Positions 6,746-13,821 of a stretch of 28,935 nucleotides of DNA are shown here, piece by piece. A model generated the notes under the pieces. That model did not search any database. It saw nothing but the letters and a program-made list of their open reading frames with translations, and was not told where the DNA came from. Both the position numbers and the translations under genes were made by a program. How positions within the stretch are numbered: the first letter of the stretch is position 1; each line of letters starts with the position of its first letter. The DNA comes from a virus, in IMG/VR virus record IMGVR_UViG_3300028829_004021, positions 1 through 28,935 of that record; one strand, given 5' to 3'.

Positions 6746-6961
6746 ATGAAGCCAGAGCGAAAAGCAAAAGCGTTTAAGAGGGCGCACGAACTCTCTAAAT
6801 CTGTAGGTATAGTCAGAGCCGTAAAGGCTGCTGGAGTAAGTAGATACGGTTATTACAAATGGCTCGACCGACACGGATTGAAATCAGTAACACGATTTTC
6901 ACCCACACTTATAACCAATGAAGAAGAAGAAGAAGAAGGAACCGATTCATGTCGCATTTGA
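6746..6961 (+). CDS. Small helix-turn-helix protein
   Basis: A 71-residue basic protein. Residues about 20-42 (GIVRAVKAAGVSRYGYYKWL) look like the helix-turn-helix found at the start of IS3-type transposase OrfB and related small regulators; no transposase catalytic domain follows. A run of six Glu (59-64) near the end comes from the triplet repeat that also encodes the poly-Lys start of the DNA polymerase. The ATG lies 8 bases after a strong hairpin. It overlaps the polymerase gene by 44 bases. A small DNA-binding regulator or replication accessory factor is likely, but no target is known. Confidence 0.6.
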   Translation: MKPERKAKAFKRAHELSKSVGIVRAVKAAGVSRYGYYKWLDRHGLKSVTRFSPTLITNEEEEEEGTDSCRI

Positions 6962-8837
6962 CACAGAAACATTTTACCGCCCAGGGTATTCGATAACCGA
7001 CGAGGGGACTCGCGGCTATGTAGAGCATGATGATTTTGATTGCTACTTAGTCACCTTAGCTAACAAAGAAATTAAGATTGCTCTACATCCGAAAGAGGTC
7101 GAGTGGGAGCAGTTTGATGGGGCAACATTCTATTGCCACAACGCCAGCTTTGACCAAGCAGTTTTTTTGCAGATGCAGGTATTAGGAATAGTGCCAGACA
7201 TAAAAGTAAATTTCGTATGTACGGCAGATATGTGCGCATACTTTCAACTACCCCGAAACTTAGCAGGCGCTCTTAAAGCTATGTTTGATTACGAGATGCC
7301 CAAAGCGATGAGAGATTGGATGAAGGGTAAGACTTGGGAGGATGCGGTAGCAGAAGGTAAGTCAGAAGAGCTTCTTAAGTATGGTATCGACGATGCTATA
7401 TGGTGTTGGAAGCTTGTTGAGGCGTTGTATCATCTGTGGCCTGAGAATGAAAAGTTTCTTAGCCAATTAACTCGAGCGATGGGTTGGGAGGGATTGCCGA
7501 TGGCTGAACCTAAATTGAGAGAGGCAGTAAAAAGCATGGAGAAAGGGATCTGGGAAGTTCAAAGAAAACTACCATGGGTTGGGGAGATCGATCCCGACAC
7601 TAAGAAAGAGTACGCCCTATATAGTAAGAAAGGGTTGTCTGTTTATTTAAATAAATTAGGCTTAGAACCCCCTAAGTCTTTAGCTAAAGACTCGTCTGAC
7701 TGTGATAATTGGATCAAGCAACATGGGACTGTGTGTAGCTATGTAGCTGACCTACAGACATACAACCGAATGACCAAGCACTACAAATCATTGAAGAGAA
7801 TGTTAGAGCGAACGGGAGAAAACAATCGTATGTCTTACGGTTTAAAACTTTATGGAGCGACAGCAACCCACCGCTGGTCAGGTGAGTCGGGGTGGAACGC
7901 TCAAAACATGCCGCGATCTGCGCAGTTCGGCCAAGACATTAGGGGTATGATCTGCGCCCCTGACGGCCACCAACTAATAGTGTCCGACTCTGCACAGATT
8001 GAGCCTCGCACAATAGCAAAGATTGTAGGCGACAAAGCGTTTCTGGAATCGTGTTCCGCAGGGATCAGCCCATATGAGGCACACGCCCGCCTGTCCATGG
8101 GTTGGACAGGAGGCACATTAAAGAACGAAGACCCCGAAATGTACGCACTAGCAAAGACCCGTGTGTTAGGTTTAGGTTACGGTGCTGGATGGAAAAAGTT
8201 CTTAGACACGATCGCGGCCCAGGGGATGTTATCAATCCTTGAAGGCCCTTACGACTTTAACGATGAGAAAGCTTTTCTCTCATTTCTAGAATATGTGACT
8301 TCTCAATCTCACTTTATCGAGGTGTATGAGAATTCAACATACAACGAACGTAGGAATATGATTAACGCTTGGCTCCAAGTAATGGATTTTCGCAGAAAAA
8401 ACCCTCTAATAAAACAAGCATGGGATGCTCATGCTGAGGCATACAACCATGTAGGAGGGACTGGAGGAGACTACGACATCAATCTACCTTCGGGACGGGT
8501 AATGCGCTTTTTTAGAGTACGTCCCGAGCTTCAAGGATATAGTTGCACACATGCTAAGGGAGACAAGCGTAGGTTAAGAGAATACGGGCCGTCATTGTTT
8601 CAGAAAAGTGTGCAAGCGACAGCGCGAGACATCTTTGCTAGTCAACTATGCTTACTCGCTAAGCGTGGCGTCAAGGTCGTGCTCCATGTACACGATGAGA
8701 TCGTGGCCGAAGTTAAGGAAGATGAGGTAGATAAAAAATCAGAAATAATAAGAGAGTGCATGACTACAGCTCCAAGCTGGTGGCCAGACATCCCTCTCGA
8801 AACATCACTAGAAGTAACAAAGACATATTTAAAATGA
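6918..8837 (+). CDS. Family A DNA polymerase with 3'-5' exonuclease
   Basis: A 639-residue replicative polymerase without a 5' nuclease domain. Proofreading motifs: Exo I FDTET (Asp15, Glu17), Exo II NASFD (Asn75, Asp79), Exo III YGIDD (Tyr155, Asp159). Polymerase motifs: A, SDSAQIEPR (Asp357, Glu362); B, AKTRVLGLGYG (Lys413, Tyr421); C, VHDE (His592, Asp593). Aligned to E. coli Pol I, position 762 is Leu417, and the Arg754 position is Tyr409. In motif A the residue after the catalytic Asp is Ser rather than the common Tyr. The start encodes six Lys from an AAG repeat and overlaps the HTH gene. The stop shares ATGA with the next gene. Confidence 0.95.
   Translation: MKKKKKKEPIHVAFDTETFYRPGYSITDEGTRGYVEHDDFDCYLVTLANKEIKIALHPKEVEWEQFDGATFYCHNASFDQAVFLQMQVLGIVPDIKVNFVCTADMCAYFQLPRNLAGALKAMFDYEMPKAMRDWMKGKTWEDAVAEGKSEELLKYGIDDAIWCWKLVEALYHLWPENEKFLSQLTRAMGWEGLPMAEPKLREAVKSMEKGIWEVQRKLPWVGEIDPDTKKEYALYSKKGLSVYLNKLGLEPPKSLAKDSSDCDNWIKQHGTVCSYVADLQTYNRMTKHYKSLKRMLERTGENNRMSYGLKLYGATATHRWSGESGWNAQNMPRSAQFGQDIRGMICAPDGHQLIVSDSAQIEPRTIAKIVGDKAFLESCSAGISPYEAHARLSMGWTGGTLKNEDPEMYALAKTRVLGLGYGAGWKKFLDTIAAQGMLSILEGPYDFNDEKAFLSFLEYVTSQSHFIEVYENSTYNERRNMINAWLQVMDFRRKNPLIKQAWDAHAEAYNHVGGTGGDYDINLPSGRVMRFFRVRPELQGYSCTHAKGDKRRLREYGPSLFQKSVQATARDIFASQLCLLAKRGVKVVLHVHDEIVAEVKEDEVDKKSEIIRECMTTAPSWWPDIPLETSLEVTKTYLK
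6921..6938 (+). repeat. (AAG)6 triplet repeat read in two frames
   Basis: Six AAG units directly after the polymerase ATG encode Lys2-Lys7 of the polymerase and, in the upstream frame, six Glu near the C-terminus of the HTH protein. Unit gain or loss would stay in frame for both. Confidence 0.85.
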
Positions 8838-9031
8838 AAACAGTATTACAAACTTTAAAGAAGCAACCAGTAATTGCTGGCGGGTTAGGGATGGCCAACG
8901 GATATTTATGTATCGCAGTGGTGGGGCCAGACAACCCTCCAGCTAGAAAGACAATTCCAGTTTACGAGATGAGGCTCGATAACAAACTATATGAGTTGTT
9001 AAAGAGCCACAGAGAAACTTGGGATTGCTAA
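8834..9031 (+). CDS. Small hypothetical protein (65 aa)
   Basis: The ATG at 8834 shares ATGA with the polymerase stop, and I prefer it to an in-frame ATG at 8756 that lies deep inside the polymerase gene. The product has a short basic helix, then a Gly/Ala-rich strand-like segment (IAGGLGMANGYLCIAVVG) and a charged end. No known family recognised. The tight junction suggests a polymerase-linked accessory protein. The stop is followed by a palindromic operator-like site. Confidence 0.6.
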   Translation: MKTVLQTLKKQPVIAGGLGMANGYLCIAVVGPDNPPARKTIPVYEMRLDNKLYELLKSHRETWDC

Positions 9032-9052
9032 ATATTAATTATACCGTATAAC
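9025..9052 (+). promoter_or_regulatory. Putative promoter overlapped by palindrome TTATAC-C-GTATAA
   Basis: TTGCTA (9025-9030) and TATAAC (9047-9052) are 16 bases apart, a fair sigma-70-type promoter. The -10 lies within a perfect 13-bp palindrome at 9039-9051. A near-identical palindrome occurs at 13523-13535. A regulator bound here would block the promoter, so repression is the simple reading. It would control the dNMP kinase gene and perhaps the primase-helicase. Confidence 0.5.
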
Positions 9053-9062
9053 ATGTAGAACA

Positions 9063-9656
9063 ATGAAGAACAAAAAGGGACAAATGAAAATGATTGGATT
9101 AATAGGGAAAGCCAGAGCAGGCAAGACGACAGTGGGGAAGATTCTAGAGAGTGAGTTTGAATATAAGAGGTATGCAATGGCTGACCAAATTAGGGAAGCA
9201 ATTGTGCACGGACTGCCTTTTGTAACCGAGTGGCAGTTACGCCAAGGTAAACAATCCAACATCCCCGAGATTGGGGTAACTGGGCGCGAGCTGCTTCAAA
9301 AAATGGGACATGAGTGGGGCCGAACCTTAAACCCTAACATGTGGATCCACGCCATTCAGAGGCGTATTGAATTAGATGAAGCCGACATAAACAGAATAGT
9401 TATTGACGATGTGCGATACGATAACGAGGTCGAGTGGATTAAAAAACATGGTGGAATAATCTTAGGGGTAGACCGCCCCAAGATAAACGCTGATGGTTCG
9501 GTATGGAGGAGCCACGCGAGTGAGAGCGGTATAAATCCGGATTTGGTAGATGAGTGGATAGGCAATGTGTCGTGCTACATCACCGATCTTGAGTACGCAG
9601 TCTTTGACGTCATGCACAAACTGTTCGACCCCCGGACACTAGTAAGCGGCGTATAA
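9063..9656 (+). CDS. Deoxynucleoside monophosphate kinase
   Basis: A 197-residue P-loop kinase. Walker A is GKARAGKT (15-22). Further segments typical of phage dNMP kinases are a GRELLQKMGHEWGR-like helix followed by NPNMWI (around residues 74-95) and a strand VIDDVRYDNEVEWI (around 113-126), with a hydrophobic strand ending in acidic residues. The enzyme phosphorylates dNMPs to dNDPs using ATP, feeding dNTP supply for the adjacent polymerase. ATG 9063 is used; ATG 9084 and 9090 are also possible, since the P-loop region starts at residue 10. The gene overlaps the primase-helicase gene as TAATG. Confidence 0.82.
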   Translation: MKNKKGQMKMIGLIGKARAGKTTVGKILESEFEYKRYAMADQIREAIVHGLPFVTEWQLRQGKQSNIPEIGVTGRELLQKMGHEWGRTLNPNMWIHAIQRRIELDEADINRIVIDDVRYDNEVEWIKKHGGIILGVDRPKINADGSVWRSHASESGINPDLVDEWIGNVSCYITDLEYAVFDVMHKLFDPRTLVSGV

Positions 9657-11758
9657 TGTTGTACACAATTGAAAACTTAAAAACCAGTGTAGTAGAGCCT
9701 AAAGAGCCTTGGTCTATCTGGAGGGAGTTTGAAGTACCCGAGTTCGAGAGCCCAATTAAATTTAAAAAATGGGCCGCTAAGGCAGAAACAAAATATCTAG
9801 CATACAGCACTTTCGCAGGGCTCGACCCCACGGTCAGAGTCAACGCGAACAACAAAGCTACGAGAATGGTGGGGGTTGTTGCTGATTGGGATATTGAGTT
9901 TACCGATGAGGAGTTCAAATCGTTTATGAAGCGAGCTGTCGATCAGGAATATCCAATGCAGTGGGTCAGCCGATCATACTCAGGAGGCATCCATGCGGTT
10001 TGGTTTTTTGAGGCTCCTGCTCTAAGCCACTCGACTGAAGGGACTAAAAGATTTTTAAAGAAAGTAGCGAAAGAGCTAGGGCTTGATAAACTCGGCCCCT
10101 CATGGGATGAGGCTGCGTTCTACGACCCTCATAAATATTACCTATTAGGTTCAGACTGGGAGAAAGTAGGTATAAAAAGTATACCTTCATCTCACATTCA
10201 CCTATGGCAGTATGAGACTAGTCACGCTTCAGATTTCAAGAAACAGACATCTGAAATCCCTCTTGAAACAGTCCGAGCTGAGATTGAAAAACAATTCCCA
10301 GGAGACTGGGAAGGGCCTTTTAAAGAGAAGTCACGTGGCCGTCGTTTCTGGGATCCCTCATCAACTAATGATAGTAGTGCTGTTGTGTTTCCCCAAGGGA
10401 TGCGATGTTTCACTGGACCTGCGCCCTTCGTCCCTTGGTCTGAGATCTTAGGCCCAGGGTTTGTGAAAAAATTCGAAGTAGGTAGGATTGGGCAGGCTAT
10501 AGAAAAGTATTGGTACGACGGGAAAAACTATTTCGTAAGGCTAGACAATGGCGAACATTTTATGGCTTTAAAAGACGAGGTTAGATTAGATCTAAGAGCT
10601 AGGCACGGGCTCTCGGCTAAAGTTGGGAAAGGCGAGAACCTCAGTGAGGTGGAGAAAGCGTTGTTCACGATTCATAATGAGAAAAGAGTTTCGGCCGCCC
10701 TCCCCTTCGCGATGATTAAAGAACATATCGTAGATTACGATGGTGAGAAATATTTCAACACATCAAACATCCGACCTTTAAAACCGGCAAACGGTGAGCA
10801 AAAGTGGGGTGAGAATTTCCCAATAATAGCTGATTGGTTAGACACAATATTTGGAGAAGAACAATTAAAATATGAATTGGCGTGGCTACATTACGGGTAT
10901 AAAGGAGCGATTGATGGGAGGCCTGAGAAAGGGCATGCACATTTTCTTGTGGGTGAACCGAACTGTGGTAAGACGTTGTACAATACCACAATCTTGGCGG
11001 GCTTGTTTGGAGGACATATTAAAGCATCTGAATATCTGGTAGGTAAGGCTGACAACTTTAACGAACACCTGTTTACTAAATTTTTGTGGACTGTGGACGA
11101 CGAAGCACCCACAGCAAGCCGCGCAATGCACACCAGCTTTACAGCTAAGATTAAAGAGCATGTCGCAAACAACGAGTTCTTAATGAACGGAAAGTTCAAG
11201 ACACCTGGACGTGCGAAATGGTCTGGGCGATTATCAATCACACTGAATGATGACCCAGTGTCACTCCGCATACTGCCTGACCTCGACATGTCTGTGAAGG
11301 ACAAGGTGATGATTTTTCGGATGAAACCTTTTACTAAATTTACAAGATGTTTCAAAGACAAGATCACAAAAGAACTGCCCTACTTCGCTAAGTTTGTTCA
11401 CGATTTTTCGATACCAGACGACATGCTAGACGTACGCTTTGGCGTACAAGCATATATTGAAGACAGTATCAAAGAGATCTCTGAAGCGGACAGTCAGTGG
11501 GGCCCGATTGTTGAACTATTAAGGATGTTCAGAGATATTTATTTCGATAAAAACAATTCAGCTGAGTCCGATTGGCTCGGCACGACTAGCGATTTAATGC
11601 TTAGACTTGCTGGAATTGAGCGAGCCCAAGTCCTGCTTCGTGATGTCAATCCCAACAAATTAGGCTGGGGTTTGCGCCACTTATTAAAATCAGGATGTGA
11701 ATGGGTGGAACGCGGCAACACCAAAGGCAAGAATGAGTGGGTAATAAAGAAAACATAG
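9656..11758 (+). CDS. Primase-helicase: AEP-type primase fused to SF3 helicase
   Basis: A 700-residue two-domain protein. The N-terminal part has VVADWDIE (Asp77, Asp79) and SGGIHAVW (Ser109, His113), matching the DxD and SxH motifs of archaeo-eukaryotic primases, with an aromatic YYLLGSDW strand near 161-168. The C-terminal part has a superfamily 3 helicase core: Walker A GEPNCGKT (433-440), Walker B WTVDDE (Asp481-Glu483) and motif C SITLNDDP (Asn531). This D5/DUF5906-like layout gives self-contained priming and unwinding for phage replication, next to the polymerase. The end overlaps the nuclease gene by about 22 bases. Confidence 0.8.
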   Translation: MLYTIENLKTSVVEPKEPWSIWREFEVPEFESPIKFKKWAAKAETKYLAYSTFAGLDPTVRVNANNKATRMVGVVADWDIEFTDEEFKSFMKRAVDQEYPMQWVSRSYSGGIHAVWFFEAPALSHSTEGTKRFLKKVAKELGLDKLGPSWDEAAFYDPHKYYLLGSDWEKVGIKSIPSSHIHLWQYETSHASDFKKQTSEIPLETVRAEIEKQFPGDWEGPFKEKSRGRRFWDPSSTNDSSAVVFPQGMRCFTGPAPFVPWSEILGPGFVKKFEVGRIGQAIEKYWYDGKNYFVRLDNGEHFMALKDEVRLDLRARHGLSAKVGKGENLSEVEKALFTIHNEKRVSAALPFAMIKEHIVDYDGEKYFNTSNIRPLKPANGEQKWGENFPIIADWLDTIFGEEQLKYELAWLHYGYKGAIDGRPEKGHAHFLVGEPNCGKTLYNTTILAGLFGGHIKASEYLVGKADNFNEHLFTKFLWTVDDEAPTASRAMHTSFTAKIKEHVANNEFLMNGKFKTPGRAKWSGRLSITLNDDPVSLRILPDLDMSVKDKVMIFRMKPFTKFTRCFKDKITKELPYFAKFVHDFSIPDDMLDVRFGVQAYIEDSIKEISEADSQWGPIVELLRMFRDIYFDKNNSAESDWLGTTSDLMLRLAGIERAQVLLRDVNPNKLGWGLRHLLKSGCEWVERGNTKGKNEWVIKKT

Positions 11759-12168
11759 TCAATGTTTCCGAACAATTAATCCAAGGCGTTCGCTATGAAC
11801 ATTTATTTGTAGCGGGCGCCTTAAGTAAAAGACTTATACCTGAACAACCCGTCGTACCAGTGCCGTGGGACTACTCTGTATGTAGGTTGGACAATCTTCA
11901 AAACATAAGAGTTCAGATAAAAGGCACGGGTAAAATGACCAGGGACAAGAGGTACCAAATCACAGCAAAAACTGGATCAGACAAGACCGTGAGTATTGAC
12001 CCTAAAGTCGTAGATATTTTATCCTGCTATGTGGAAGATTACGACATCTGGTACAACATACCAACCCTGAGCCTCGCCGGAAAATCGGTCTGGCTCTACC
12101 CCCACAATCGTGAAAGCACTGGGCAGTATGAATGTTGGAAACACAATTGGAGTGTTTTCAAGACTTAA
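11737..12168 (+). CDS. PD-(D/E)XK-type nuclease (putative)
   Basis: A 143-residue protein. GVRYEHLFVAGAL (Glu near residue 21), PVPWDYSVCRLD (Asp around 45-52) and IRVQIKGTG (Gln-Ile-Lys around 59-62) form the order Glu...Asp...Q-x-K typical of small PD-(D/E)XK enzymes such as archaeal Hjc or group-I-intron-linked nucleases. It could resolve or trim DNA branches. The start is GTG 11737, inside the primase-helicase gene; a later start would lose the conserved helix. The stop overlaps the convergent integrase stop by 4 bases. It would be a second junction nuclease besides the RuvC-like protein. Confidence 0.5.
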   Translation: MGNKENIVNVSEQLIQGVRYEHLFVAGALSKRLIPEQPVVPVPWDYSVCRLDNLQNIRVQIKGTGKMTRDKRYQITAKTGSDKTVSIDPKVVDILSCYVEDYDIWYNIPTLSLAGKSVWLYPHNRESTGQYECWKHNWSVFKT

Positions 12169-13316
12169 GCAGCCCAAAGCTCAATAACTTTATTACTCAC
12201 AATTAAATCACTGTAGCTGTCGCTTGTGATCTGAGGTGAGGTGTGGCGTAAACATTTCTGAGCTTTATAGAGAGAGTCAGAACTCGCAAGAAATGCACCA
12301 TAGAGTTTACGACATTCATGAAGCGGACTCTGTCGATCCCAGCCCAACGCCCTAAGATCTTTGAGCAAAGGCTCAAATGCATCGTCCATTGAACTTTGTT
12401 TTGTGCGGTCTAAACCTTCAATCAAATAATCAATGCCTTCTGCTCTCGAGTATATGAGCTGAGCCCACGTAGCTTTTAAAACTGTAGTCCCACCCTGACC
12501 TGTTTTTGGGGTGAAATTTCGGTCATTTTTAATCGATATTGAGTTGTCATCATCTCCAGACAGATCAAACCAGTCTCTCCTACAGTGAGCGATTTCACTT
12601 CTCCGCATCCCAGCATGTAGAGCTAACGCCAACATGGTAAATTTAAGGTCGCACTTTAAATTTGCAAGGTACTCGTGAGTACGAACTATTAAATCCTCAT
12701 CAGGCAAGACATAGTGAACGGCAACTTTCTTATAACCTTTAAGCTTTCTTAACCCGACAGCCCAAGTCATGTCCCAATGGGTGTAGTAGTTCATAGCTTC
12801 ATCAGATAAGATCGCTTTAGAGTTTCTCAGGACAGTGTTGCATGTCCTTTTAGTTGAGAGAATCTCGTCCTCATCTACCTTATCTTCGAGCATTTGTCGC
12901 CTGAAGCTATTGAAGATGTCAGCCCAAGACGCTGAACAACTTACCTTGAGTGGGTTTTTAGCTCGACTACCTACCCTGACCAATCTCTTAAAAGCATTCA
13001 CATAAGATTTAACCGATCGAGGTTTTAGATCAAGCAGGTCTTTTGACTCTTCAAAGACTTGTATCAGATCACCAACAGTTGGTATGTCGGTTCTCACAAC
13101 CCTATTCGGGTTGAACTTTGCAACAGTAGTTTCATAGTCATTAAAGTATAGAAACGCATCAATTTGATCCGCAACTTTACACGCCTCTCTCAAGTCTGGA
13201 CCTAAGGCAAAATACCTATCTTTTCCTTCAACATTTTTTCTAAAAGTAAAACTTTTAGCTTGGGGTCTTAATTTATATACACGGTTTCCCCTAACCGTAG
13301 TTTTTTCTGTAACCAT
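12165..13316 (-). CDS. int: Tyrosine recombinase (phage integrase)
   Basis: A 383-residue integrase with a complete catalytic set: Arg238 in AGMRRSEI, Lys271 in the beta-hairpin TPKTGQGG, His333 and Arg336 in HECR, His358 in LRHTS, and nucleophile Tyr368 in SDSYSD. The N-terminal ~80 residues form a basic arm-binding-like region, followed by a core-binding domain (about 80-190). It joins attP to a host tRNA-Tyr gene and, with an excisionase not identified here, reverses this. The gene is read away from attP, which lies about 110 bases upstream. It is convergent with the left arm (4-base overlap of stops). Confidence 0.95.
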   Translation of the reverse strand: MVTEKTTVRGNRVYKLRPQAKSFTFRKNVEGKDRYFALGPDLREACKVADQIDAFLYFNDYETTVAKFNPNRVVRTDIPTVGDLIQVFEESKDLLDLKPRSVKSYVNAFKRLVRVGSRAKNPLKVSCSASWADIFNSFRRQMLEDKVDEDEILSTKRTCNTVLRNSKAILSDEAMNYYTHWDMTWAVGLRKLKGYKKVAVHYVLPDEDLIVRTHEYLANLKCDLKFTMLALALHAGMRRSEIAHCRRDWFDLSGDDDNSISIKNDRNFTPKTGQGGTTVLKATWAQLIYSRAEGIDYLIEGLDRTKQSSMDDAFEPLLKDLRALGWDRQSPLHECRKLYGAFLASSDSLYKAQKCLRHTSPQITSDSYSDLIVSNKVIELWAA

Positions 13317-13378
13317 TTTGTAACGGCTTTATTGTTTGTTGGTATAGACCATAATGGGCTATAGTAGCGTAGTTACAA
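13308..13378. promoter_or_regulatory. Possible integrase arm-type sites (TGTAAC repeats)
   Basis: TGTAAC occurs at 13308-13313 and 13319-13324 in direct orientation and as GTTACA at 13372-13377 inverted, between the integrase start and the attP core. Repeated short sites here are typical of integrase arm binding. A perfect ccaca-tat-tgtgg inverted repeat (13398-13410) lies between them and the core. Confidence 0.35.
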
Positions 13379-13422
13379 GGTTTTTCTTTACAAAACCCCA
13401 CATATTGTGGTTTACCTACGAA

Positions 13423-13476
13423 CTGTAAATCCGCCCGCTTCGGCGTTCGTCGGTTCGAATCCGACCCCTACCACCA
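13423..13476 (+). other. attP: attP core: 3' half of a tRNA-Tyr gene
   Basis: CTGTAAA (13423-13429) is the tRNA-Tyr anticodon loop with GTA anticodon. Then come the 3' anticodon stem TCCGC, a long class-II variable arm (13435-13448), a T arm GTCGG-TTCGAAT-CCGAC (13449-13465), the 3' acceptor strand CCCTACC (13466-13472), a discriminator A and CCA (13474-13476). The bases just upstream (ACGAA) do not pair properly with TCCGC, so tRNA identity begins at the loop. This is not a complete tRNA gene. It is the segment that restores the host gene after integration. Confidence 0.85.
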
Positions 13477-13484
13477 TTCTTTAT

Positions 13485-13513
13485 CCCTTCCGCATTAAAG
13501 ACTTGCGGAAGGG
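13485..13513. other. Perfect 9-bp hairpin next to attP
   Basis: CCCTTCCGC (13485-13493) pairs with GCGGAAGGG (13505-13513) around an 11-base loop. No T-run follows on either strand, so it is not a convincing intrinsic terminator. It may be a weak terminator, a recombination-accessory site or host sequence carried along next to the tRNA. Confidence 0.5.
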
Positions 13514-13522
13514 GCGACATTG

Positions 13523-13535
13523 TTATACAGTATAT
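13523..13535. promoter_or_regulatory. Operator-like palindrome TTATAC-A-GTATAT
   Basis: Twelve of 13 positions match the perfect palindrome at 9039-9051. It lies 31 bases upstream of the gene at 13567, in AT-rich DNA with TATATA, so it probably overlaps a promoter for the two genes after attP. Confidence 0.45.
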
Positions 13536-13566
13536 AAACAAACAGGACTGTACCCGCTTTGTCACC

Positions 13567-13821
13567 ATGAAAGATTGGCTAGATTCACAGAAAAGAATTG
13601 AGAAAGACCTATTAAAAGAGTTAGGTTTTCAATGTAGAGACATCATAGATTTATTACTTCCTCAAATAAGATTAGCAGCTTTAGAGAATGATAATAAAAC
13701 GTCAGTAACGATCAATTTAGATTTCGATTTCGAAAAGGGGGCTTTAGTAAAAGGTGAAGGTTCTGTATCTTTCCCAGCTAAAAAAGCCAGTATCGAATTA
13801 GATATTGTAGAGGATGAGTGA
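13567..13821 (+). CDS. Small acidic hypothetical protein (84 aa)
   Basis: The N-terminal half is a helix with charged residues and a Leu-rich segment (DIIDLLLPQIRLAAL). The C-terminal half looks like an antiparallel beta unit (SVTINLDFDFEKG then GEGSVSFPAKKAS) with an acidic end. It overlaps the HTH gene by 8 bases. I do not recognise the family. It lies just after attP, behind the palindromic site. The position could suit a lysogeny-linked or late-control function, but that is inference. Confidence 0.6.
   Translation: MKDWLDSQKRIEKDLLKELGFQCRDIIDLLLPQIRLAALENDNKTSVTINLDFDFEKGALVKGEGSVSFPAKKASIELDIVEDE

Noticed and set aside
6746-6961. IS3-type transposase fragment
   Set aside because: Only the HTH resembles IS3 OrfB; no catalytic domain, no terminal inverted repeats and no target duplication are visible nearby.
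10891-11367. 158-codon antisense frame inside the primase-helicase
   Set aside because: It lies opposite the SF3 helicase Walker motifs, which are strongly coding on the other strand; no motif and no junction with neighbours.
13423-13476. Complete tRNA gene
   Set aside because: The 5' half (acceptor, D arm, 5' anticodon stem) is absent; it is an attachment-site fragment.
13485-13513. Intrinsic terminator next to attP
   Set aside because: The stem is perfect but there is no T-run on either side; kept only as a hairpin.
13407-13601. Open frame of 64 codons across the tRNA-Tyr segment
   Set aside because: It translates through the attP core and the adjacent hairpin; the DNA is explained as tRNA sequence and the peptide has no family-like content.
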